From VFZS01 sp964353255 (GTDB lineage Bacteria; Acidobacteriota; Terriglobia; Bryobacterales; Bryobacteraceae): a stretch of 64,000 nucleotides of DNA. Numbering within the stretch: position 1 is the first letter of the stretch; each line of letters starts with the position of its first letter. The stretch covers positions 24,207 through 88,206 of the forward strand of contig CAYGVJ010000004.1 in the NCBI GenBank assembly GCA_964353255.1, given 5' to 3'. The notes under the pieces were generated by a model. The model ran no database searches, had not been told where the DNA came from, and was given only the letters and a program-made list of their open reading frames with translations. Shown here in pieces: positions 8,456 to 15,979 of this stretch. A program made the position numbers and the translations under genes.

Positions 8456-9211
8456 ATGATGCTGAAGATCCGCAAGGATCAGATGGCCGTCATGGATCAG
8501 CTCGCGTTGAAACACTTTGAGGACCAGACCGCCGAGGAGCTAAAGCAATCTTTCCCGAAGCACGCCAGGCTCCTAGGCGAAGAAAAGCTTCGCCAGAGGG
8601 TTCGCGAGGGCTTTGCACGCGCCCGCGTATACGGGCTCAGTTCCCAGAACGGCCTGCGCCTGTTTGTGGAGCTCACTTTCCTGCTGGGCAACGCTTTCGA
8701 CACTGACCCCCAGGTAAGCTGGGCGGCCCAGATCCTCAGCGATAGCGCGGCAGAGGAAGCCACCCGTGTGGAGCGCCTCTACCAGAAAACGACCGACTAT
8801 CTCCAGAACGTCTGCGGCCCCAATGGGGAACACATCCACGCGGCGCTGGCCAAGGTCCGCGGCGAAGCTCTGGAGGGGTTCCCGCAATCCGGCCTAGGGG
8901 CATTCCAGGACTTCATGCTCCGCCGGTTCTTACTGCTGTACCCCGAGAAGTGCCGGCACGTGGGGGAACCGGCCCTCCGGCGACTCATCGAGAGCGGTCT
9001 CCAGCCCGCTCGCAGCTACGGGCTGGTCACCGAGCGCGGCGTGACCTTGCTGCTGGCGCTCATGTTCCTGCTCGGGAGCGGCTTCCACCAGGACTCCCAA
9101 TTCGCCTTCGCCGCCAAAGTGCTCGCTGACGCCAGCCTCACCGACCCTAACCAGAAAGCCGAGCGGCTGAAGGCTGAGGCCCTGGCGTATTTGGAACAGT
9201 GGTTGGCCTGA
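8456..9211 (+). CDS. Unknown protein with two internal repeats, T6SS-adjacent
   Basis: Start at ATG 8456 with AAGGAG seven bases upstream. The 251-residue protein is helical and soluble and is built of two similar halves. First half: ARVYGLSSQNGLRLFVELTFLLGNAFDTD. Second half: ARSYGLVTERGVTLLLALMFLLGSGFHQD. Each half is preceded by a basic helix and followed by an Ala-rich helix and a LExxxxYL-like end. I do not know a functional name for this family. It is the last plus-strand gene before the convergent PAAR gene, which suggests a role linked to T6SS spike or effector handling, by position only. Confidence 0.75.
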   Translation: MMLKIRKDQMAVMDQLALKHFEDQTAEELKQSFPKHARLLGEEKLRQRVREGFARARVYGLSSQNGLRLFVELTFLLGNAFDTDPQVSWAAQILSDSAAEEATRVERLYQKTTDYLQNVCGPNGEHIHAALAKVRGEALEGFPQSGLGAFQDFMLRRFLLLYPEKCRHVGEPALRRLIESGLQPARSYGLVTERGVTLLLALMFLLGSGFHQDSQFAFAAKVLADASLTDPNQKAERLKAEALAYLEQWLA

Positions 9212-9216
9212 GGCCT

Positions 9217-9235
9217 GACAGGCCACGGGCCTGTC
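9217..9235. terminator. Hairpin between convergent genes
   Basis: GACAGGCC / GGCCTGTC, perfect 8-bp arms with a 3-base loop, between the stop of the 251-residue protein gene and the stop of the convergent PAAR gene. It resembles the CAGGCA hairpins at 2149 and 42285 and may be a bidirectional terminator or repeat remnant. Confidence 0.45.
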
Positions 9236-9248
9236 CTACGCCGGCTTG

Positions 9249-9533
9249 TCACCCGATAATCACCGTGGGAAAGCCCATCGTGACCACGCCGCCGTGCACG
9301 GTCAGGTCACCGATCCGCGCCGCCGGCATGCCTCCGATGAACACGGTGAAGGAACCCATCGCGATGGCATCCGGAGGGCCGGTACAGATGGCCATGTCGC
9401 CGACCCGGGCGGCGGGCATGAAGCCGATCATCACTGTCGGGCAGCCCATGGCGATCGGGCCACCCACGTGGGGCACTACCCCGGTCACCAACGGGCAGGT
9501 GTGCATGTCGCCGATTCTGGCTGCCGGTGGCAT
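9249..9533 (-). CDS. PAAR-domain spike-tip protein
   Basis: A 94-residue protein consisting almost entirely of a PAAR domain. The PPAARIGD, MPAARVGD and MPAARIGD motifs recur three times, spaced by short Gly-rich strands such as GGPIAMGCPTVMIG. PAAR proteins cap the VgrG trimer and sharpen the T6SS spike, sometimes carrying effectors; this one is a bare PAAR with no extension. A strong GGAGGAGGGAGG lies upstream of ATG. It lies 18 bp downstream of the DUF4123 gene and with vgrG forms the spike cassette. Confidence 0.92.
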   Translation of the reverse strand: MPPAARIGDMHTCPLVTGVVPHVGGPIAMGCPTVMIGFMPAARVGDMAICTGPPDAIAMGSFTVFIGGMPAARIGDLTVHGGVVTMGFPTVIIG

Positions 9534-9551
9534 AAAGTCCTCCCTCCTCCT

Positions 9552-10085
9552 CTAGCCTGATGCAAGCGACTTGGCCTGCTGGACCAGGGCGCCGGACCGC
9601 AACTGAAAACGCAGCAGCGTGGCCGGGCTGTCAGCTTCGAGCAAGTAGCTGACGACCGGCCCAAAGATGGCCTTCAGCTCCTCGGCGTTGCAGGTCGGCA
9701 GATAGACGCGCATGACACGCGGGTCATAGTAGCGGAACAACAGCGGCTTCCCGTTAGGGTCATACACCTTTAGAAAAGTGCGGAAGTGCCGCCGCAACTC
9801 CCGGAGACTGGCCTGGCTCAAGGCGAAGATGCCCCAGTGATTGCCCCAGCCCTGCTCGACCACCCACTCGGAGAACTCGGAGCCCTGTTCCAGGCGCACC
9901 AGGTAGGGGGCCACCTCCGCCAAATCGGGCTTCAGTTCGCCCATATAGAGACACTCGTGTTCCGGCTGGAGCTCGTCCAGCCGGCCCAGAAGTTCGGGCA
10001 CGGAGGCGCCGTCCAGCACGGCGAAGGCTTCGGCGTCTTCCTCGCCGAACAGATACTGGTTGAGAGTCTCAACCGCCTGATTCAT
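9552..10085 (-). CDS. DUF4123-domain T6SS adaptor/chaperone
   Basis: Start at 10085 (MNQAVETLNQ), preceded by GGAAGGACA; an upstream ATG at 10130 would overlap vgrG. The 177-residue protein matches the DUF4123 (Tap/TEC) pattern: YLVRLEQGSEFSEWVVEQGWG, HFRTFLKVYDPNGKPLLFRYYDPRVMRVYLP and a C-terminal FGPVVSYLLE. Family members load effectors onto VgrG or PAAR. Its position between vgrG and PAAR fits that role. Which cargo it serves is not shown, since no effector-sized gene lies between it and PAAR; the metzincin-like gene across the convergent junction is the nearest candidate. Confidence 0.88.
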   Translation of the reverse strand: MNQAVETLNQYLFGEEDAEAFAVLDGASVPELLGRLDELQPEHECLYMGELKPDLAEVAPYLVRLEQGSEFSEWVVEQGWGNHWGIFALSQASLRELRRHFRTFLKVYDPNGKPLLFRYYDPRVMRVYLPTCNAEELKAIFGPVVSYLLEADSPATLLRFQLRSGALVQQAKSLASG

Positions 10086-10126
10086 CGCCTGTCCTTCCGG
10101 CCACCCGGGCCGGCTCACTGCTGCGG

Positions 10127-12190
10127 TCAAGTGTCGCAGAACGGCGTACCGTTCTGCGCGGCCTCCCTCAGCACCAAGGCGGCGGGGCTGTAAGAAGCCG
10201 GTTTGGGGCGCGTCCGGCGCGGCGGGGGCTGCGAGGCCTCGCCCGGCCGACCGGTGTCGGCTTCCTGGGCATCCTTCACACTGGCGGGCGAAGCGCCCGA
10301 ACCCGCGCCGGCCGCCCCGCCGCTGTTGATGTTGACCAGCGTCCCCTGGATAGTAACGCCGGCGGGGCCGATATCGACAAAGCCTCCCGCAGCCTTGAGC
10401 GTAAGCTGCAAGCCCGCCTCGATGACTACCTTCATGCCGGCCTTCAGGTGGATCTCCATCCCGGCTTCGAGGGCATACTTCATGCCCACCTTGGCTTGGT
10501 AGTCCTGACCCGTCGTCAGCGAGACGGTGCCGTCCACCTTTTCGTTCTGGTCGCCCTTGACGTGCAGGTGCTTGTCGCCTTTGACCAACTCGAACTGATC
10601 CTTGCCCACAACCAGGTGCCGCTCGCCGCCGATAGTCTCAAAAGCGGTGTCCTTGACCCGCAGGTCCTGGTTGCGCTCGGCGTAGATGAAGATCTGCTCC
10701 TTGCCCTTCTTGTCCTCGAAGCGGATCTCGTTGAAGCCGCCGCCGCCCTTGGAGCTATAGGACTTGATGGTGCTCTTGGTCTGCTCGCCGGGCAGCGCGT
10801 AGGGCGGCATCTCGACCGCGTTGTAGACGCGCCCGGTGATGATGGGCTGGTCCGGGTCGCCTTCCAGGAAGTCCACAATGACCTCCTGGCCGATGCGCGG
10901 GATCCACATGGCGCCCCAGCCCTTGCCGGCCCAAAGTTGTGAGACGCGGACCCAGCAGGAACTGTTCTCGTTGGACTGTCCTTCCCGGTCCCAGTGGAAC
11001 TGGACCTTGACCCGGCCGTACTTGTCCACCCAGATCTCTTCGCCGCTCTTGCCCACCACCACGGCCGTCTGGGGACCCCGCACCACCGGGCGGGGCGTCA
11101 GGCGCGGCGGTCGGAAAGGCACCGCGGCCGGGATGCAGGCGAAGCTGTTCGAGTACTGCTCGCTCGGCTGGCCTTCGGCGCCATGGTAGCTGCCGCCGAC
11201 CGTCGCGGCGTGCCGGATTTCCGTCAGCACCCAGGCGCTGTTCCAATCGCGGCGGTAATGCTCTTCCAGATCGAAGCGGTATCCGGAGAGGAAGGCCCGG
11301 CAATTGCTTGCGCCCCGTGCCACGGTGTAGGGAGTCTCTTCCTCCTCCATCCGTATCTTGACCAAGCCCTCGCCCTCGGCCCGCTTCAGGTACTCGCCCG
11401 GGTAGTCGTAGACCTCGAACCGATCGTTGCCGCCCACGCGCACGGTGCTCGAAAGGCTGGCCGAGAGGTCCGTAGTCGGCATCTCGAAGTTGTAGTCGCT
11501 CAGAGAGCACTTGCCGGGCCGCAGCTCGTAGCTCACGCCCCATTCCGAGATGGCGTCCTCGTCCTCCAGCTCCCCCACGTTCTGGACGAAGCGGACCCGC
11601 GGCTGCTCGGGACAGCTCTGGTAGGCGTTGGGGGAATCGGCCAGCACCAGGGTGTGCTTGGTGCTCTGGTGCTCGAAGAAGTAGAAGATCCCGTACTGCT
11701 CCATCAGCCGGCAGACGAAGTTCAGCGTGGACTCGCGGTACTGGACGCAGTAGTCGCGAGGCGGGTAGCTCGCCTGCAAGGCGTTGCGGAAGTCGGTGAA
11801 GCCCAGCTCCTGGAACAGCTTCGCCAGGATGTCGGGCACGGACATGCTCTGGAAAATGCGGCAGTCGCTGGTGCGGCCCAGGAACCACAGCCAGGGGACC
11901 AGCCGCGCCTGGTAGTAAGTGAAACGCGGGTCCCGCCCGGTCTGGGAGAAATGGCTGATGTAGCCATTGACGTAGCGCCGCTTGTTGCCCGGCAGGGCGA
12001 TGGTCAGGGTGGCCTTCTGGCCCAGGATGTCCTGGGGAGCGATGGCGGAGTTGGTTTCCGAGAGCAGGTCCAGGTTGAAGCCGAAGACCCGCGAGACGCC
12101 TTCCTCGCCGGTGAAGCCCTGGAGCAGCAGAACGTCGGCGCCCAGAGGCGTGTCAATCTTGATGATCCGGCCTTCTTGCGTGAAGGGCAT
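10127..12190 (-). CDS. vgrG: VgrG spike protein (TssI)
   Basis: A 687-residue VgrG. The N-terminal gp27-like part includes LLLQGFTGEEGVSRVFGFNL and SVPDILAKLFQELGF. The gp5 OB-fold part is seen in WVDKYGRVKVQFHWD, SCWVRVSQLWAGKGWGAMW, IPRIGQEVIVDFLEGDPDQP and ITGRVYNAVEMPPY. The needle follows as a long beta-helix with GGERHLVVGKDQ and KAGMKVVIEAG-type repeats. The last 60 residues form a Gly/Ser/Pro-rich linker ending in LREAAQNGTPFCDT, which looks like an adaptor or docking tail and is not an enzymatic domain. It is the penultimate structural gene of the tssB-to-PAAR operon. No strong ribosome binding site precedes the ATG. Confidence 0.95.
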   Translation of the reverse strand: MPFTQEGRIIKIDTPLGADVLLLQGFTGEEGVSRVFGFNLDLLSETNSAIAPQDILGQKATLTIALPGNKRRYVNGYISHFSQTGRDPRFTYYQARLVPWLWFLGRTSDCRIFQSMSVPDILAKLFQELGFTDFRNALQASYPPRDYCVQYRESTLNFVCRLMEQYGIFYFFEHQSTKHTLVLADSPNAYQSCPEQPRVRFVQNVGELEDEDAISEWGVSYELRPGKCSLSDYNFEMPTTDLSASLSSTVRVGGNDRFEVYDYPGEYLKRAEGEGLVKIRMEEEETPYTVARGASNCRAFLSGYRFDLEEHYRRDWNSAWVLTEIRHAATVGGSYHGAEGQPSEQYSNSFACIPAAVPFRPPRLTPRPVVRGPQTAVVVGKSGEEIWVDKYGRVKVQFHWDREGQSNENSSCWVRVSQLWAGKGWGAMWIPRIGQEVIVDFLEGDPDQPIITGRVYNAVEMPPYALPGEQTKSTIKSYSSKGGGGFNEIRFEDKKGKEQIFIYAERNQDLRVKDTAFETIGGERHLVVGKDQFELVKGDKHLHVKGDQNEKVDGTVSLTTGQDYQAKVGMKYALEAGMEIHLKAGMKVVIEAGLQLTLKAAGGFVDIGPAGVTIQGTLVNINSGGAAGAGSGASPASVKDAQEADTGRPGEASQPPPRRTRPKPASYSPAALVLREAAQNGTPFCDT

Positions 12191-12212
12191 AGCTTTAGCC
12201 CCGAGTCAGATC

Positions 12213-12284
12213 GTGGCGCGGACACTCTTGTCTGCCGCGTCGAGACTCGTCTCGACGCCCGAGCGCCGGCACAAGTGCCGGCGC
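12213..12284. repeat. REP-like intergenic repeat with two perfect hairpins
   Basis: The 15-mer GTGGCGCGGACACTC (12213-12227), also found at 45385-45399, is followed by two perfect palindromes: 12237-12258 (10-bp arms GCGTCGAGAC, 2-base loop) and 12263-12284 (10-bp arms GCGCCGGCAC, 2-base loop). It lies between tssH and vgrG, where it might attenuate read-through from the structural operon into the spike genes, or simply be a dispersed repeat. Confidence 0.6.
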
Positions 12285-12315
12285 GGCAAGCTGGAGAGCT
12301 TGCGCCACGGTGAAC

Positions 12316-14931
12316 CTAGCTGTACGCGAACGATCCGTCGGCGGCCACGCCGACCCGGATCGAAGTCAGTTTTTCGCCCGCCGCCATCAGCCCCAGCAAC
12401 CGCCGGGAGATTTCCGGCAGCAGCGTGTTGGTCAGGATGTTGTCCACGTTGCGAGCGCCGCTTTCGACTTCCGTGCAGCGCCGCGCCACCTCGTCCACCA
12501 GCGCCTGATCGTAAAGCAGATCGACCTTATGGTTCTCCTGCAAGCGGCGCCGGACCTTGCCCAGCTTTAGCTCGATGATCTTCTTCATGGCCTCATCCCG
12601 GATGGGGTAGTAGGGGATGATGACCAGGCGGCCCAGAAAGGCCGGCTTGAAAATCTTGTTCAACTCCGGCTTGAGCACCCGCACCAGCGCCTGCGCCGTG
12701 GGCATGGTATCGGGGTCGGCGCACAGCTTCATCATGGCGTCGGTGGCGGCGTTGGTGGTCAGGATGATGATGTTGTTCTTGAAGTCGATTTCCCGGCCCT
12801 CCCCGTCCTCCATCATGCCCTTGTCGAAGACCTGGTAGAAGAGTTCCAGCACATCGGGGTGAGCTTTCTCGACCTCGTCCAGCAGGACCACCGAATAGGG
12901 CCGCCGGCGCACGGCCTCGGTCAGCACGCCGCCCTCGCCGTAGCCCACGTAGCCCGGCGGCGAGCCCTTCAGCGTCGAGACCGTATGGGGCTCCTGGAAC
13001 TCCGACATGTTGATGGTGATCAGGTTGCGCTCGCCGCCGTAGAGTTGGTCGGAGAGCGCCAGGGCGGTCTCGGTCTTGCCCACGCCGCTCGGTCCGATCA
13101 GCAAGAAGACACCCACCGGCTTGTTGGGGTCTTCAAGGCTGGCGCGCGAAGCCAGGATGCGCTGGGAGATCATCTCCAGAGCGTGGTTCTGCCCGATGAC
13201 CCGCTGGCCCAGGTAGGACGGAAGGTCCAGAACCGTGGAGATCTCGTCCTTGAGCATCTTGCCCACCGGGATACCCGTCCAGGCGGAGACGACTTCGCTG
13301 ACTATCTGGCCGTCCACACAGACGCGGATCAGGGGCGCATCGCCCTGAAGAGCTTCCAGTTCGGCGTCCAGTTTCGCCAGTTCGGCGCGCATGGTCTCTG
13401 GCTCGGGCGGCGCCGTCTCAAGCTGCTGCCGCAACTCGCGGATGTGGGCCACCAGATCGGCCTCCTTCTGGAACCGCTCACGCAGGGCCGCCAGGCGCGC
13501 TTCGACCTCCACTTTCCGCGTGGCGATGTGCGCCAGGCGCTCGCTGTGGTCGGCCCCCACGGCTTGCTCGCGCTCCAGGATGCGCGCCTGCACGGCCAAG
13601 TCGTCCAACTCGCGCGTGGCGTCCTCGATGGGCGGCGGCGTAGAACTCTGTCCCAGGGCCAGGCGAGCGCAGGCCGTGTCCAGCACGCTGACGGCCTTGT
13701 CGGGGAGCTGGCGCCCGGCCAGGTAGCGGTGGGAGAACCGCACCGCCCCCGACACGCCGGCGTCCAGGATGCGCACGCTGTGGTGTTTCTCCAGCGAGGG
13801 CATGATGCCGCGCAGCATCACCATGCACTGCGTCTCGGTGGGCTCGTCCACTTTCACCACCTGGAAGCGGCGCGCCAGCGCGGCGTCTTTCTCGAAGTAC
13901 TTCTTGTACTCCGACCAGGTGGTGGCGGCGATGGTGCGCAACTCGCCGCGCGCCAGCGCGGGCTTCAGCAGGTTGGCGGCGTCGCTGCCGCCGGCCTGCC
14001 CGCCGGCGCCGATCATGGTGTGGGCCTCGTCGATGAACAGGATGATGGGAGTGGGTGAAGCCTTGATCTCCTCGATCAGCCCCTTGAGCCGGTTCTCGAA
14101 CTCGCCCTTGATGCCCGCGCCGGCCTGGAGCAGGGCCAGATCCAGCGTGCGAATGATCGCGTTCTGAAGCGGCGGGGGGACGTCCCCCTTGGCCACCCGC
14201 AAGGCGAAGCCCTCGACCACGGCGGTCTTGCCCACACCAGCTTCGCCCGTCAGGATGGGATTGTTCTGGCGGCGGCGCATCAGGATGTCGATGATCTGGC
14301 GGATCTCCTGGTCGCGCCCGAGCACCGGGTCGATTTTGCCGGCCTTGGCGTTAGCCGTCAGGTTAACGGTGAACTGGTCCAGGTTGGCCGTTTTGCCGGG
14401 CGCCACGCGCGGCCGCTCGCCGGGCGCCGCGGCTTCCGCCGGCGCGGTGAGGATCTCTTCGGGCGAGCCGGCCAGGATGGCGGCGAAGTCCTTGCGCAGG
14501 CTCTCCGGTTGTATCTTCTGGAACTCGCGGCTGACCTCGCGCATCAGGCGGGCCAGATCGTCGGTGGCGAGCAGCGCCAGGATGGTGAACCCGGTGCGGA
14601 TCTCGCCGGCGCTGAAGTCAAGGGAGCCGATGGTCCAGGCCTCCGTCAGCATCTTGAACAGACCCGGGCTGAAGTTCGGCGTCCGGGCGTTGCCCCGCTT
14701 GAGCTTGTCCAGGCTGCGGGTCAGCTCGGCGGAGAAGCGCGAGCGGTCCACCCCGAAGTGCCGCTGGATGCGGCTGAAGTCGCAGTCGGTCTGGTCCATC
14801 AGCTTCATCAGGTAGTGCTCGACCTCGATGTCGTAGTGCGTCTGAGCCAGGCAGAATCCCGCCGCCGCCTCGACCGTGTTGCGAGTCGTGTCATTCAGTT
14901 TCCCGACCAGGGATTTCAGGTTGGCGCTCAT
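12316..14931 (-). CDS. tssH: T6SS sheath-recycling AAA+ ATPase ClpV (TssH)
   Basis: An 871-residue ClpB-like protein with an N-terminal substrate domain (LKSLVGKLNDTTRNTVEAAA), first AAA+ module with Walker A GEAGVGKT (229-236) and Walker B ILFIDEAHTM, a coiled-coil middle domain, a second Walker A GPSGVGKT with Walker B VVLLDEVEKAHPD, and a ClpB-type C-terminal small domain. ClpV disassembles the contracted TssB-TssC sheath so that subunits can be reused. It begins 13 bases after the tssG stop and ends before a 125-bp repeat-bearing gap to vgrG. Length is normal for the family. Confidence 0.95.
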   Translation of the reverse strand: MSANLKSLVGKLNDTTRNTVEAAAGFCLAQTHYDIEVEHYLMKLMDQTDCDFSRIQRHFGVDRSRFSAELTRSLDKLKRGNARTPNFSPGLFKMLTEAWTIGSLDFSAGEIRTGFTILALLATDDLARLMREVSREFQKIQPESLRKDFAAILAGSPEEILTAPAEAAAPGERPRVAPGKTANLDQFTVNLTANAKAGKIDPVLGRDQEIRQIIDILMRRRQNNPILTGEAGVGKTAVVEGFALRVAKGDVPPPLQNAIIRTLDLALLQAGAGIKGEFENRLKGLIEEIKASPTPIILFIDEAHTMIGAGGQAGGSDAANLLKPALARGELRTIAATTWSEYKKYFEKDAALARRFQVVKVDEPTETQCMVMLRGIMPSLEKHHSVRILDAGVSGAVRFSHRYLAGRQLPDKAVSVLDTACARLALGQSSTPPPIEDATRELDDLAVQARILEREQAVGADHSERLAHIATRKVEVEARLAALRERFQKEADLVAHIRELRQQLETAPPEPETMRAELAKLDAELEALQGDAPLIRVCVDGQIVSEVVSAWTGIPVGKMLKDEISTVLDLPSYLGQRVIGQNHALEMISQRILASRASLEDPNKPVGVFLLIGPSGVGKTETALALSDQLYGGERNLITINMSEFQEPHTVSTLKGSPPGYVGYGEGGVLTEAVRRRPYSVVLLDEVEKAHPDVLELFYQVFDKGMMEDGEGREIDFKNNIIILTTNAATDAMMKLCADPDTMPTAQALVRVLKPELNKIFKPAFLGRLVIIPYYPIRDEAMKKIIELKLGKVRRRLQENHKVDLLYDQALVDEVARRCTEVESGARNVDNILTNTLLPEISRRLLGLMAAGEKLTSIRVGVAADGSFAYS

Positions 14932-14944
14932 AGATCGTCCTCGA

Positions 14945-15979
14945 CTAAAGCCTCAGAATCGTATCTTCCGGGTTCCGGCTCATGCCGACGGTCCTCACCC
15001 AGCTTACCCAGCCCAGCACCGGCGCCACCTCGTCTTCCGCCCCCAGTTCGAGGCGGGGGACCTCCTCCCGCTTTAGCACAAGCTGCGCCTCGAAGTCCAC
15101 CTCGCAGGAGAAGAAGCGGGTCAGCGCGCGCAAGGGCTGGTAGGCCGTGCCGGTGGGCAGGAAATCGCGGTACTCCTCCAGGGTCAGCGGGCCCAGCCGG
15201 ATGCGCACCCGGGACTGCTCGTCCCAAACCTCGTCGCCCACCACCACGCCGAAACCCAGGCGCTCGGCATCGTCGCGGCGCTCCTCCAGCCAGCACTGGT
15301 TGGGGCGCTCCAGAGCGAACCAGGCCCCCGCGAACTGCTCGATGACCACGGGGACGCCGAAATAGTCCTCCAGGATCTGGCGCAGGGCCAAAGCCGACCG
15401 CGGATGCTGGGCCAGCAAGCCGGCATAGTAGAGGAGCGCGTCGTCGGCGACCGCCTGCCGGTCCTGGAGCCCCCGGGTGCCCAGCCCGATCAGGTCCAGC
15501 AAGTAATGCGAGAACTGGTCCCGCCCGCCGCGCTCGTACGGCACCGTGAAGCGGTACTTCTCCCAAGCCTGGTAGAAGAGCGAAATGGCGCGGTGGTTGA
15601 AGATGTCCAGGAAATCACGCAGAGCGGTGTCGCGGGCGCGCACGCGCTCCTGAACCAAGTTGGTGTACCACAGGGGCAGCACGCCCAGCGGGCCGATCAG
15701 CCCCATGAAGTTGACCACCATGCGCGGGGGCAGGGCGCCCTCGGCGGGCAACAACTCCTGGATCTCGCTGGCCGGGAAAGCGGCCGAAGGATGGGCGCTG
15801 AACCGGACCGCTTCGGCGGCAGGGTCGGCGAACCGGCCCACCGGCTGGCGCTCGGGCGCAAGCTTCTCCAGGAGCCGCACGGCCTCGAAGAACTCGAAGA
15901 CGAAGGGCTCTTGGTAAAGCCGCCGCTCGAGGTGCCGCTCGGCTACAGCAGACTCGACTGACCCGCCCTCGGGGCCCAT
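14945..15979 (-). CDS. tssG: T6SS baseplate component TssG
   Basis: Start taken at ATG 15979, which gives a 344-residue protein overlapping the tssF 3' end by 37 bases. TssG features include LYQEPFVFEFFEAVRLLEKL near the N-terminus, a VRFSAHPSAAFPASEI strand, NFMGLIGPLGVLPLWYT, and FLDIFNHRAISLFYQAWEKYRF, all characteristic of the family. TssG forms the wedge of the baseplate with TssE and TssF. The order tssE-tssF-tssG-tssH is conserved in many T6SS loci. Confidence 0.93.
   Translation of the reverse strand: MGPEGGSVESAVAERHLERRLYQEPFVFEFFEAVRLLEKLAPERQPVGRFADPAAEAVRFSAHPSAAFPASEIQELLPAEGALPPRMVVNFMGLIGPLGVLPLWYTNLVQERVRARDTALRDFLDIFNHRAISLFYQAWEKYRFTVPYERGGRDQFSHYLLDLIGLGTRGLQDRQAVADDALLYYAGLLAQHPRSALALRQILEDYFGVPVVIEQFAGAWFALERPNQCWLEERRDDAERLGFGVVVGDEVWDEQSRVRIRLGPLTLEEYRDFLPTGTAYQPLRALTRFFSCEVDFEAQLVLKREEVPRLELGAEDEVAPVLGWVSWVRTVGMSRNPEDTILRL

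Noticed and set aside
10755..11888. 377-codon second frame inside vgrG
   Set aside because: Arg/Pro/Gly-rich out-of-frame reading typical of GC-rich DNA; vgrG explains the region.
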